The position numbers and the translations under genes are program-made. The notes beneath the pieces were generated by a model. The model worked only from the letters and a program-made list of their open reading frames with translations. It was not told where the DNA came from and did not search any database. A stretch of 64,000 nucleotides of DNA from CAJXVA01 sp963761755. GTDB lineage: Bacteria; Myxococcota_A; Polyangia; Nannocystales; Nannocystaceae. Location: contig CAVXIC010000006.1 in assembly GCA_963761755.1 (NCBI GenBank), forward strand, positions 124,001 to 188,000, in the 5' to 3' direction. Of the stretch, positions 24,368-33,053 are shown one piece after another. Position 1 is the stretch's first letter. Each line of letters opens with the position of its first letter.

Positions 24368-25504
24368 ATGAACTGGAAGCGCGTCAAAGCCGTCAGCAAG
24401 CTCTTGCTGCTGTTCGGCACCCCGTTGCTCGTGGTCCTGGGCCTGTTCGGCTTCGGGGTCCACGTCGGCAACCTCTACCGCCATCCGATCACCTCGTTCG
24501 AGCGCGAGTGGCTCGGCCTCGATGTCGAGCTCGCGCCGCCGCTGCCTCCGATGGAGGGTGCCGAGGACGACGACCCGTCCCCCAGCGACGAGGCGCCCAA
24601 GCCCGACGCAAAGCCCGACGCGAAGCCCAAGCCCGACGCGAAGCCCGAGCCCGACGCGAAGCCCGAGCCCGACGCCAAGTCGGAGCAGACACCCGAGCCG
24701 ACCCCGCCGGCCCCCGTGGCCCCTGTCGTCGCGCCCGAGCCCCAGCCCACCGTCTCGCCCGAGCCAGCTCCGGCACCCGTCCCGGCCCCGGTCGACCCCC
24801 TCGAAGGGCCGCTGGCCAGTCGCCTCGGCGTTCCGGTCACCGTCGGGGTCAAGGCCCTGGTCGACGCCAAGCTCATCGAGCAGCACCCCGATTGGATCGA
24901 CTACGTGCAGCGGACGGTCAGCCAGGCCTCGGCCGTCTACGAGCAGCAGTTCGGCATCACGCTCGAGCTGGTCTCGGTCGGTCGCTGGAACGTGGCTACG
25001 GCTGGGTTCTCGTCCGGCGAGCTGCTGGAGAACGTCGAGGCGCAGCCCCGCGAGGCTGCCTCGGTCATCGTCGGATTCACCGGGCGCCCGCTGGACGACC
25101 GCACCTCGGGCAAGGCCTTCACCCCCCAGGACGAGGGCCCGTTCAATGGCTCGGCCGCCGTCGTCTACGCGCGCGCGGGCAGCAACGCCCACGTTCGCGG
25201 GCTGCTGCACGAACTCGGCCACCTGTTCGGCGCGCTCGACATCACCGACCCTGCGGCGCCGGGGTACCAGTCGGGCAGCTGGATGAGCTACGCACCGGTC
25301 GCGCCGAGCCAGGCACCACAAGCGCAGTGGATCGACCCCGACAACCGGGCCCGCATCTTGCGGCGCAAGGACAAGCCCTTCGCTGCCCCGGGCAGCATGC
25401 AGGCAGCCCCGGAGCCCGAGGCACCCGCTCAGCCCGCCCACGATAGTTGGGAGAGTCGGGATGGGCGCGATGTGCGCGATGGCCAGGAGGAGACCAACCG
25501 ATGA
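24368..25504 (+). CDS. Membrane-anchored zinc metallopeptidase (HExxHxxGxxD)
   Basis: 378 residues. One membrane span (residues ~11-34) is followed by an acidic/Pro linker with KPDAKPEPDA repeats encoded by near-identical DNA, then a Pro/Val stretch. The catalytic domain (about 155-340) contains HELGHLFGALD (281-291), a metzincin-like motif whose third ligand position is Asp, as in snapalysin-type enzymes, and GSWMSY as a candidate Met-turn. The active site would be periplasmic or external. The C-terminal tail is charged. Its stop overlaps the next start (ATGA), coupling it to a tiny membrane protein. Substrate unknown. Confidence 0.75.
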   Translation: MNWKRVKAVSKLLLLFGTPLLVVLGLFGFGVHVGNLYRHPITSFEREWLGLDVELAPPLPPMEGAEDDDPSPSDEAPKPDAKPDAKPKPDAKPEPDAKPEPDAKSEQTPEPTPPAPVAPVVAPEPQPTVSPEPAPAPVPAPVDPLEGPLASRLGVPVTVGVKALVDAKLIEQHPDWIDYVQRTVSQASAVYEQQFGITLELVSVGRWNVATAGFSSGELLENVEAQPREAASVIVGFTGRPLDDRTSGKAFTPQDEGPFNGSAAVVYARAGSNAHVRGLLHELGHLFGALDITDPAAPGYQSGSWMSYAPVAPSQAPQAQWIDPDNRARILRRKDKPFAAPGSMQAAPEPEAPAQPAHDSWESRDGRDVRDGQEETNR

Positions 25505-25743
25505 GCGACAAACCTACGCCCAAGGCCAAGACGTCGGACAACGCCCCGGCCGTCAAAGGGTCGCTGCAGACCACCGAGGACGAGGCCGGGGGCAAGAAGC
25601 GCGGCCCGGTGGGCTGGCTGCTGGGCTGGGTCGCGTTGCCGGGGCTCGTTCTCGCCGGCATCTTCGGCGGCGGCGTGTTGATCGGCGCGAACTTCCATCA
25701 GTCCTGGTTCACACGCGCGTTCGTGTGGCTGTTCAGCTGGTAG
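25501..25743 (+). CDS. Small single-span membrane protein
   Basis: 80 residues. A charged N-terminus (MSDKPTPKAKTSDNAPAVKG) precedes one hydrophobic segment (VGWLLGWVALPGLVLAGIFG, extended by GGVLIG) and a short tail NFHQSWFTRAFVWLFSW. The tail resembles the FGVHVGNLYRHP segment after the span of the upstream peptidase, so it may be a truncated relative of that anchor. The 4-base overlap (ATGA) implies coupled production. It probably interacts with the peptidase in the membrane; this is inference from context. Confidence 0.65.
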   Translation: MSDKPTPKAKTSDNAPAVKGSLQTTEDEAGGKKRGPVGWLLGWVALPGLVLAGIFGGGVLIGANFHQSWFTRAFVWLFSW

Positions 25744-25778
25744 CGCCTGTCGGCACGAACTCGGCGCTCGCTGGACGC

Positions 25779-26600
25779 TCACTGCGGCCGCGTGAACATG
25801 TGCACGCGCGCACCCTGGGGCGTGGGATCGACCGGAGGATGCTCGGTCATCTGACGCTCGATCACCGGGAGCGCGCGCGTGATGGTGGTCTCGGCGTGTA
25901 GCGGAGAGAAGGACGCGTCGAAGAGCACCAAGAGCCGGTAGATCGCCGCAAACGACCGGGTCATCACGTGCAGACCGTCGCGCTCCCACGACCAGTCGCC
26001 GCGTTCCGAGGACGCCCGCGCCACCGCGGCAGCCATCAAGAGCAGGCGCTCGGGCTCGGCGTCGTCGAGCATCACCTCCAGCGTTGGGAGAAGCTCGCCG
26101 AGCCCGCCCGGCGGCGGCGGCAGCTGCTGCCCCTGGGTCCAGCCCACCACCGTCTGGGCGGAGGCGTCTCCGATCGCCGCGCCGATCGTCCGCGCCCGCT
26201 CCAGGCCGTCGAGCCAGTCCCCGCTGCTCGACACGCCCCAAACGATCGGAGATCGCTCATCGATGACCCACGCTGCATGGGCACCGACGCGTTCGACGAG
26301 CGCGTCCAACGTCTGCCGCAGCTGCGGATCGGGGCTGGAGCCGACCGCTGGATTCGGCGCTCCCGTCGTCGCCTCGATCGTCACGTGTTCGAAGGAGCGG
26401 GCGAGCTCGCGGAGCTTCGTCGAGATGGCCTGCGTGTCCTCGACCGGATCGGGGAGCGCGGCGCACAGACGCCAACCGTCGCGGACGGGGATGCTGACGA
26501 TGCTCGAGCCGCTCGGGGGGGCGCTCGCGTACTCCAGCCACGCGCGCGTCGCGGAGAGGTCACGGCACACCAACGCCAACAATCGGTCGAGGGCTTGCAC
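25779..26600 (-). CDS. Hypothetical protein
   Basis: 273 residues from a GTG at 26600. An in-frame TAG from the CTAG of repeat A copy 3 lies just upstream, so the start cannot be far from this. The sequence is soluble alpha/beta (WRLCAALPDPVEDTQAIS, VGAHAAWVIDERSPIVWGV, ERLLLMAAAVARASSERG). The middle part is faintly like sensory alpha/beta domains (GAF or roadblock-like), but I would not assign it. No signal peptide or membrane span. It lies downstream of glpD on the same strand, separated by repeat A. Confidence 0.55.
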   Translation of the reverse strand: MQALDRLLALVCRDLSATRAWLEYASAPPSGSSIVSIPVRDGWRLCAALPDPVEDTQAISTKLRELARSFEHVTIEATTGAPNPAVGSSPDPQLRQTLDALVERVGAHAAWVIDERSPIVWGVSSSGDWLDGLERARTIGAAIGDASAQTVVGWTQGQQLPPPPGGLGELLPTLEVMLDDAEPERLLLMAAAVARASSERGDWSWERDGLHVMTRSFAAIYRLLVLFDASFSPLHAETTITRALPVIERQMTEHPPVDPTPQGARVHMFTRPQ

Positions 26601-26608
26601 AGCCCGAA

Positions 26609-26684
26609 TCTAGCAGCCCGTGGTGAAACCCGACACGACACAGGCTGCTGGCAGCCCGTGGCGCTGGGGTTCACGGTGGGCCGC
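26609..26684. repeat. Palindromic repeat family A, copy 3
   Basis: The first 31 bases, starting TCTAGCAGCCCGTGGTGAAA, are identical to copy 2. A degenerate right arm (GGGGTTCACGGTGGG, about 26666-26680) faces it and contains the TGA stop codon of glpD. GCAGCCCGTGG occurs a second time at 26651-26661. Confidence 0.7.
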
Positions 26685-28428
26685 TGCGCGGCGATGCGCT
26701 CGCACGCGCCGGCTCGATGCGGGGCTCCCGGCGGGTCTCTGCGCGGACCTCGTCTCGGTACCGCTCCAGCTCGTCCTCGATTTCGGCCCCCGCGCCGCCC
26801 CGTGCCTCGACCAGCAGCGTCGCCAACTCGCGAGCCACCGGGCCGCCGAGGTTGGGGTCGGTCAGCGCAAGCGGCAGTCGTCGGCGCAGGACGTCCGAGA
26901 CGTGTCGTGCGCCTTCGTGGGTGACCGCGTGCATCAGCTCGATCCGCCGGTAGGGCAGGTCGGGCACGATCCGAGCCTCGAGATGCTTGGCACCGCGCGC
27001 GGCGTCGGCCAGCAGCCGGGCGGCGGGGCCGTGCCGCCCATGGAGGTCTGCAAGGAGTGGATCGCCCCGCTCCGCGTCGGTCAGCGGCGGCAAGGGAACG
27101 AGCGGCGAGTCCTCGGTGGAGCAGGGCTTCGCCGGCGGATGGTCGTCGGGCCACTGCTCGGTCAGCCGCCGCACGACGAGATCGACCACCTCTTCGGCCA
27201 TCGCCCGAAAGGTGGTCAGCTTGCCGCCGACCAGGCCCAACGCGCCGGAGTCTCCATGCACGATGCGGTGCTTGCGGGAGACCTCGACCGAGTCTCCCAC
27301 CGCGCCCTCGGGTCGGACCAGGGGCCGCACACCCGCCCACGCGCTGATGATGCGGTCGGGATCCAAGCGAGCCCCTGGAAGGACGCCGCTGACGGTGTCC
27401 AGCAGCTCTCGCTCTTCGTGCTCGAGCACGCCGCAACCGCTCGGGTCCCCCTCATAGGGCGTGTCGGTCGTGCCGACGTAGGTCCGAGTTCCCCACGGGA
27501 CGACGAAGAGGATCCGGCTGGCGTCGCCGGGGGCCTGCACGACGACCGGGCGCTTCACCGGCACGTCTTCGGCCCGCAGCACCACGTGGACCCCCTTGGA
27601 CTTGAGCACCACGCCGTCGCCGGGCTCGCCCAGGAGCGCACGGCCCGTCCACGGCCCGGTCGCGACGACGACCTGCCGCGCGAGCGCGACCGCGTTCTCG
27701 CGCAGATGGACCGCGAGACCGCCGGGGTCGCGCTCGATGCGCCCGACGGGCGTGTACGTCGACACTTCGGCCCCGTGGCGACGCGCGTCCTGAAGGACGG
27801 TGAGCGTCAGACGGGCATCATCGGTGACCGCATCCTCATAGACGACCGCACCGCGGAGCCCGTCAGCGCGGAGCAGGGGCTCGACTTCGGAGCAGCGCTG
27901 CGGTCCCAGAGCGTCGTGACCTTCGCCCCGGAAGAGGTTGAGCGCGTCGTAGAGCGTCAGACCCATTCGGAGCATCCACGGGCCCAACCGATCGCCGGCG
28001 TAGGCGGGGAACAGGAATCGGGCGGGCTCGACCAGATGGGGCGCCGCGCGGTACAGCCGTGCGCGCTCGCGCAGCGCCTCGAAGACGAGGCCGAGTTGGC
28101 CCTGCTCGAGGTACCGGACGCCCCCGTGGATGAGACGGGTCGAGCGAGAGCTGGTCCCGTGGGCGACGTCGGCCGCATCGAGCACGAGCACGCTCAGCCC
28201 TCGCCGCGCGGCGTCCCGGGCCACGCCCGCTCCGCTGATTCCCGCGCCGACCACCACGAGGTCCCACCGGATCCCCTGTGCGATTCGCCGCTGGATCTGC
28301 TCGAACTCCTGGGCCCCCCATGGCGTGAGTGCGGCATCCGCGAAGAGCGCGGGAAGGTCGGTGGAGGGGGCTTTGTGGGTCTCGTCGGGCACTGAACCGG
28401 GTGAGCGTCTACGCCACGGATCGGTCAT
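26671..28428 (-). CDS. glpD: Aerobic glycerol-3-phosphate dehydrogenase
   Basis: 585 residues from the ATG at 28428. This flavoprotein oxidises glycerol-3-phosphate to dihydroxyacetone phosphate and passes electrons to quinone. The FAD motif VVVGAGISGAGVARDAARRG lies about residues 57-76. GTSSRSTRLIHGGVRYLEQG is the diagnostic GlpD segment, followed by YEDAVTDDARLTL, FVVPWGTRTYVGTTDTPYEG and GGKLTTFRAMAEEVVD. A ~45-residue N-terminal extension is not conserved in the E. coli enzyme. The C-terminal helical domain (ARHVSDVLRRRLPLAL) is complete. It is divergent from the FHA gene; no glpK or glpF is nearby. Confidence 0.92.
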   Translation of the reverse strand: MTDPWRRRSPGSVPDETHKAPSTDLPALFADAALTPWGAQEFEQIQRRIAQGIRWDLVVVGAGISGAGVARDAARRGLSVLVLDAADVAHGTSSRSTRLIHGGVRYLEQGQLGLVFEALRERARLYRAAPHLVEPARFLFPAYAGDRLGPWMLRMGLTLYDALNLFRGEGHDALGPQRCSEVEPLLRADGLRGAVVYEDAVTDDARLTLTVLQDARRHGAEVSTYTPVGRIERDPGGLAVHLRENAVALARQVVVATGPWTGRALLGEPGDGVVLKSKGVHVVLRAEDVPVKRPVVVQAPGDASRILFVVPWGTRTYVGTTDTPYEGDPSGCGVLEHEERELLDTVSGVLPGARLDPDRIISAWAGVRPLVRPEGAVGDSVEVSRKHRIVHGDSGALGLVGGKLTTFRAMAEEVVDLVVRRLTEQWPDDHPPAKPCSTEDSPLVPLPPLTDAERGDPLLADLHGRHGPAARLLADAARGAKHLEARIVPDLPYRRIELMHAVTHEGARHVSDVLRRRLPLALTDPNLGGPVARELATLLVEARGGAGAEIEDELERYRDEVRAETRREPRIEPARASASPRSGPP

Positions 28429-28524
28429 GGTCAAACGTTCCGTTCTCGGATTGTTGCACGGGCGCGGTTGCGTTGAACGCCGTGCGTTGTGACACTCCAT
28501 GTGCCCAACCCGAACAGGACCTCG

Positions 28525-30618
28525 ATGGCGCTGTATACCCTGTACGTTCAGTACGCGGGACGACCCCCCGAAACAAAATCATTCGACAAGGAAACGATCG
28601 TCCTCGGACGCGACGTCGGCGACATCGCCCTGCAAGACCCTCAGGTCTCGGGCCGACACGCCGAGATGCGGTTCCAGGGGGGACGACTCGTGTTCCAGGA
28701 CCTCGGATCCACGAACGGATCGTTCCTTCCCACCGGGGAGCGCATCCAAGCGCCCGTCGACCTCGGCATCGGCCAGGCTGTCCGTTTGGGACAGTCCGTC
28801 ATCACGGTGCAGCACATCGACTTCCCCGGCGCCGTCGGGCAGAGCAAGACGATGTTCGCCGGCGCTGGCTCGGCACCTCCGCCGGCCAGCCCCCCGGGTG
28901 GTCAGCAGCCCTTCGCGGCTCCGTCTGCGCCTCCCATCCCTGGTGCGTCGCAGCAGGTCCGACCTGCGGGGCCCCCTCCGGGCCCGCCGCGACCAGGCAT
29001 GCCCGGAGGTCCGGCACCGGCACCGGCACCGGCACCGGCACCGGCACCGATGGCGGCTCCGGCTCCGGCTCCGGCGCCCGCGCCCATGGCCGCTGCACCG
29101 CAGCCGATGGGGCCGCCCCCCGGCCAACAGCCGATGGGCCAACCGGGCTACCCCGGTCAGCAACCGATGGGTGGACCGCAGGGGCAGCCCGGCTATCCGG
29201 GGCAGCCCGGGCAGCCTGACTACCAGGGCCAACAGCCCGGCCAACAGCCGATGGGCCAACCGGGCTACCCAGGCCAGCAGCCGATGGGCCAGCCGGGGTA
29301 CCCGGGCCAGCCGCCGATGGGCGGGGCACCCGGTCAGCCTCCGGCTCCGCAGCCCCAGCCCGGCTACCCTGCGCAGCAGCAGGGATACGGTGGTCAGCAA
29401 AACGCGATGCAGCCCGCTCAAAACAACGACCCCTTCGCGGGGGCGGACACCGAGGGCGGGTTCATCTCGGACGTCAAGGCCGGCTTTGCGCTGCTCAAGC
29501 CCGTGCTCATCCCGGTCCTCCTGCTCGGAGGCATGGTCGGCGTTCCGCTGGTCCAGCTCGGTGGTCCACTGTTCATCTTTGCCGCGGGAATCGTGCTGGT
29601 GCGCCAGCGCATCGGCATGGAGTCCTCGGCCGGGACCGCGTTCAAGTACGCGGCCAAGGACGTCGTCGGCAACTGGATCAGCGCCTTCCTTGCCGTGGTC
29701 GTGCCCTTCGCCGGCACCGTCGGCGGTATCCCCTCGAAGATCGTCGAGGGCAAGGAGAAGGGAGAGGCACTCAGTCGAGGCATCGAGATCCTCAAGCTCG
29801 ACATCGGCCGCGTGGTCCTCGCGACGATCGTGGCATCCATCGGTGGAAACATCGTCGCCTCGATCGGCGTGACGCTCTGGGGGATGATCCCCTACGTCGG
29901 TTTCCTGGTCTGGATCCTGCTCAGCGTGCTCGGGTACGGCTTCATGATCGGCCTCGTCCTGGCGACCGGCGTCCACCAGTACTTCTCGCTGCGGAAGCAG
30001 CATGAAGGCGCTGACGTCGAAGCCGAAGCGCGGGCGGCCATGGAGCGCATGGACGCCGAGATGGCGGGCGCCGCCCCGGCTGGCGGCGGTTATCCTGGAC
30101 AGCCGCAGCCCGGTCAGCCGCAGCCTGCCATGCAGCAGCCCGGCGGATACCCGGGTCAGCCGCAGCCTGACATGCAGCAGCCCGGCGGATACCCGGGGCA
30201 GCCGCAGCCTGGAATGCAGCAGCCCGGGGGCTACCCCGGTCAGCAGCCGCAGCCTGGAATGCAGCAGCCCGGGGGCTACCCCGGTCAGCCGCAGCAGCCC
30301 GGGGGCTACCCTGGTCAGCCGCAGCAGCAGCAGCAGCCCGGGGGCTACCCTGGTCAACCGCAGCAGCAGCCCGGGGGCTACCCCGGTCAGCCGCAGCAGC
30401 CGCCCGGAGGCTACCCTGGTCAACCGCAGCAGCAGCAGCCCGGGGGCTACCCTGGTCAGCCGCAGCAGCAGCAGCCCGGAGGCTATCCGCAGCCCGGGGG
30501 CTATCCGCCGCCCGGTGGTCAGCCCGCGCCGCAGCAGGGATATCCTCAGCCCGGCGCCCAGCCCGGCTACCCGCCCCCGGGGGGCTACCCGCCGCCCGGA
30601 GGCTACCCGCACCAGTAG
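28525..30618 (+). CDS. FHA-domain membrane protein with long Pro/Gly/Gln repeats
   Basis: 697 residues from the ATG at 28525, with AGGA upstream. Residues ~1-95 are an FHA domain that binds phosphothreonine peptides: VLGRDVGDIALQD, VSGRHAEM and GSTNGSF. A PAPAPAP region and Gly-Tyr-Pro-Gly-Gln repeats follow to about residue 310. A central hydrophobic part (about 320-500) has several membrane segments (LLGGMVGVPLVQLGGPLFIF, GGNIVASIGVTLWGMIPYVG). The C-terminal ~180 residues are almost only GGYPGQPQ-type repeats. It is probably a membrane reader of Ser/Thr kinase signals; the repeats suggest a phase-separating or adhesive tail (inference). Confidence 0.8.
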   Translation: MALYTLYVQYAGRPPETKSFDKETIVLGRDVGDIALQDPQVSGRHAEMRFQGGRLVFQDLGSTNGSFLPTGERIQAPVDLGIGQAVRLGQSVITVQHIDFPGAVGQSKTMFAGAGSAPPPASPPGGQQPFAAPSAPPIPGASQQVRPAGPPPGPPRPGMPGGPAPAPAPAPAPAPMAAPAPAPAPAPMAAAPQPMGPPPGQQPMGQPGYPGQQPMGGPQGQPGYPGQPGQPDYQGQQPGQQPMGQPGYPGQQPMGQPGYPGQPPMGGAPGQPPAPQPQPGYPAQQQGYGGQQNAMQPAQNNDPFAGADTEGGFISDVKAGFALLKPVLIPVLLLGGMVGVPLVQLGGPLFIFAAGIVLVRQRIGMESSAGTAFKYAAKDVVGNWISAFLAVVVPFAGTVGGIPSKIVEGKEKGEALSRGIEILKLDIGRVVLATIVASIGGNIVASIGVTLWGMIPYVGFLVWILLSVLGYGFMIGLVLATGVHQYFSLRKQHEGADVEAEARAAMERMDAEMAGAAPAGGGYPGQPQPGQPQPAMQQPGGYPGQPQPDMQQPGGYPGQPQPGMQQPGGYPGQQPQPGMQQPGGYPGQPQQPGGYPGQPQQQQQPGGYPGQPQQQPGGYPGQPQQPPGGYPGQPQQQQPGGYPGQPQQQQPGGYPQPGGYPPPGGQPAPQQGYPQPGAQPGYPPPGGYPPPGGYPHQ

Positions 30619-30646
30619 GCTCGCCCGGAACGGTTCGGACGACCAG

Positions 30647-30676
30647 GGGCGGTGCTCACGCGAGCACCGCCCTTTT
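30647..30676 (+). terminator. Strong intrinsic terminator after the FHA gene
   Basis: GGGCGGTGCTC and GAGCACCGCCC form perfect 11-bp arms with a 4-base loop, followed by TTTT. It lies 29 bases beyond the stop codon. Confidence 0.9.
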
Positions 30677-30762
30677 CCGTGGTTGTCGAGGGCCCGCTTC
30701 GTGATGCAGCGCGTGGACCTGAGCGGCCGGAATTGCGTAGGGTTCGCGCGGAGTTCCAAGCC

Positions 30763-33027
30763 ATGCCCGACGCCCCCAGCACATCGCCGCGGTACGACCT
30801 CTCTCGCCTCAGCCAGTTTCCCGAGCTGACGCCCGACGTCTTGCGCCTCGCCTATCGCGAGGCCTGCTTGGCGCGGATGCACGTCGAGCGGGTGGTCCAA
30901 GAGTGTCTCAAGGGCGTGGTCAAGTTTGCCATCTGGGGTCCGGGCGAGGAGATTCACGGCACCGCCACGGCGCTGGCCGCCAAGGCCGAGCTCGAGTACG
31001 ACAAGTTCGCCATCTGTGGTCACTACCGCAGCGCGACCTTGCTGGCGCTGTGGGCCCGACTGCAGGGGTACGAGGACTTTCACCTCGACCACATGCGGCA
31101 GCAGCTCTCGCGGGTGACCGACCCGTGGAGCGGGGGTCGTCAGATGACCGCGCACTTCAACGACATGCGGTTCGGCATCCTGCCGGTGCAGTCGGCGCTG
31201 GGCATGCAGGTCTCCAAGTCGGTCGGATACGCGTACGGCAACAAGCTCAAGGGCATGACCGACGCGGTGACGATGGCTGTCGTCGGCGATGGCAGCTGTG
31301 CCGAGGGCGATCTGCACGAAGGGATGACCGGCGCGTCCATTCTGGGCCTTCCGTGGCTTCTGACCGTGACCGACAACAACATCGCGATCAGCGTCAAACC
31401 CGAGGACGGCCGCGGAATTCAAGACTTCGAGTCCTATGCGAAGGCCTTCGGCTTCGCCTACTTCGCATGCGATGGCAACGACTTCGTCGATGTGTACGAG
31501 ACCAAACGCAAGGCGATGGCGTTCTGCCGTGACAACCAGAAGCCCGCGCTGGTGTGGGTCCGCAACCTGTCCCGACTCAACGACCACAGCTCCGCCGCCG
31601 ACGTCACGTTCAAGTTCGACCAACACGATCCGCTGCTGGACTTCGGTCAGGCCCTGGTCGAGCGTGGCGTCCTGTCTGCAGAGGACATCATTCGCCGCAA
31701 GGACGGCCAGTCCAAGGACTACTTCTTGCGCCACGACCTCGGGACGATCGGAACCCAGGCCGACCAGTACATCGTCGGCACGATGACGCAGGCCGAGTCG
31801 GAGCCCGAGCCGACCTATGCGTCGGCGTTCGAGGACATCTACGACCCCTACCCCGAGGTGGTCGAGCCCGAGCCGCAGGGGCAGGGCACGATCATCTCCA
31901 TCAACGGCGCGATGCGAGCCGCGTTGGGGGCGATCTTGCGGAACAACCCCATGAGCTGGGTCTACGGTCAGGACGTGGGTGCCAAGGGCGGCGTCATGCA
32001 GGCCACCCGCGGTCTGTTCGATCAGTTCCCCGGCCAGGTCAAGGACGCCCCGATCAACGAGCCGCTCATCCTCGGCGCGGCCACCGGCTTCGCGCTGCAC
32101 GAGGGCTCCACGGCGCTGCCGGAGATCCAGTTCAGCGACTACAGCCTCAACACGCTGCACTGGCTGGTCTACCTGGGCAACCTCCTGTGGAGCTCGGGCG
32201 GCACGATTCACGCCAACGTGATCGTGCGGCTGCCCGTCGAGCCCCTGCACGGCGGCGCGATCTACCACTCGATGTGCATGGAGGGTCTGTATGGGTCGAT
32301 TCCCGGGCTCACCATCTGCGCCCCGACCACGTCGCGCGACACCTACGGCCTGCTTCGCAGCGCGGCCGAATACACCGGCCCCGTCGTCTTCTTCGAGTCC
32401 AAGGGGCTGTACCGCATGGCGCTCGGCGACGCGTTCCCCGGGGAGCCCACCGACAAGACCGAGATCGCCAAGCTCAAGCGCGCGATCGCGTTCGAGGGCC
32501 ACGCACCGGACATTCCCGACGACTTCCGGGTGCCGCTGGGCAAGGCGGCCGTGCGCCGCGAGGGCTCCGACCTCACCATCGTCACGTGGGGCCGCTGCAC
32601 GCTGTTCTGCAAGACCGCCGTCGAGACGCTGGCCGCCGAGGGGATCGACGTCGAGATGATCGACCTTCGCACGATCGTGCCGCCGGACATGGAGACGGTG
32701 ATGGCGTCGGTCGACAAGACCCGGCGCCTGCTCGTCGTGCACGAGGACCGGGTGTTTGCGAGCCTGGGACGTGAGCTGCAAGGATCGGTCGTCGAGGCGA
32801 TGGCCGGCACGCCCCTGGCCACCCGGGTGCTCGGTCAGGACCCCGTCCCCGGCATCCCGCAGAACGCCCACCTCGAGGAGCAGCTGGTCGTCTCGCCCGA
32901 CAAGGTCGTCCAGGCCGCGCGCGAGGTGATGGCCCTGTCCCTGGGCAGCGGCGCACCTGCGGCAGCGCCCGCACCGGCGGCAGCACCCTCGGTGCTGTGG
33001 ACGCCCAACCGCAACTTCGTGGCCTGA
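30763..33027 (+). CDS. Fused alpha/beta E1 component of a 2-oxoacid dehydrogenase
   Basis: 754 residues joining what are often two proteins. Residues ~1-350 are the thiamine-diphosphate-binding alpha part, with the motif GDGSCAEGDLHEG ending at TDNNIAIS. Residues ~375-725 are the beta part (SWVYGQDVGAKGGVMQATRG, APINEPLILGAATGFAL, PVVFFESKGLYR, LRTIVPPD). It decarboxylates a 2-oxoacid (pyruvate or branched chain; I cannot tell which) and passes the acyl group to an E2. The C-terminus has an Ala/Pro linker and a short conserved-looking end, LWTPNRNFVA, which could dock to E2. No E2 or E3 gene is adjacent. Confidence 0.88.
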   Translation: MPDAPSTSPRYDLSRLSQFPELTPDVLRLAYREACLARMHVERVVQECLKGVVKFAIWGPGEEIHGTATALAAKAELEYDKFAICGHYRSATLLALWARLQGYEDFHLDHMRQQLSRVTDPWSGGRQMTAHFNDMRFGILPVQSALGMQVSKSVGYAYGNKLKGMTDAVTMAVVGDGSCAEGDLHEGMTGASILGLPWLLTVTDNNIAISVKPEDGRGIQDFESYAKAFGFAYFACDGNDFVDVYETKRKAMAFCRDNQKPALVWVRNLSRLNDHSSAADVTFKFDQHDPLLDFGQALVERGVLSAEDIIRRKDGQSKDYFLRHDLGTIGTQADQYIVGTMTQAESEPEPTYASAFEDIYDPYPEVVEPEPQGQGTIISINGAMRAALGAILRNNPMSWVYGQDVGAKGGVMQATRGLFDQFPGQVKDAPINEPLILGAATGFALHEGSTALPEIQFSDYSLNTLHWLVYLGNLLWSSGGTIHANVIVRLPVEPLHGGAIYHSMCMEGLYGSIPGLTICAPTTSRDTYGLLRSAAEYTGPVVFFESKGLYRMALGDAFPGEPTDKTEIAKLKRAIAFEGHAPDIPDDFRVPLGKAAVRREGSDLTIVTWGRCTLFCKTAVETLAAEGIDVEMIDLRTIVPPDMETVMASVDKTRRLLVVHEDRVFASLGRELQGSVVEAMAGTPLATRVLGQDPVPGIPQNAHLEEQLVVSPDKVVQAAREVMALSLGSGAPAAAPAPAAAPSVLWTPNRNFVA

Positions 33028-33053
33028 GCGGCCACGTCCCCGTCGGGCTTGCC

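Noticed and set aside
30090..30500. CRISPR-like array from regularly repeated DNA
   Set aside because: The repeats are in frame within the FHA gene, encode GGYPGQPQ units, vary in length and have no unique spacers.
28579..32871. 1430-codon open frame on the minus strand across the FHA and E1 genes
   Set aside because: It is antisense to two well-supported genes, is Arg/His/Leu-rich, and follows from their GC-rich third codon positions and repeats.
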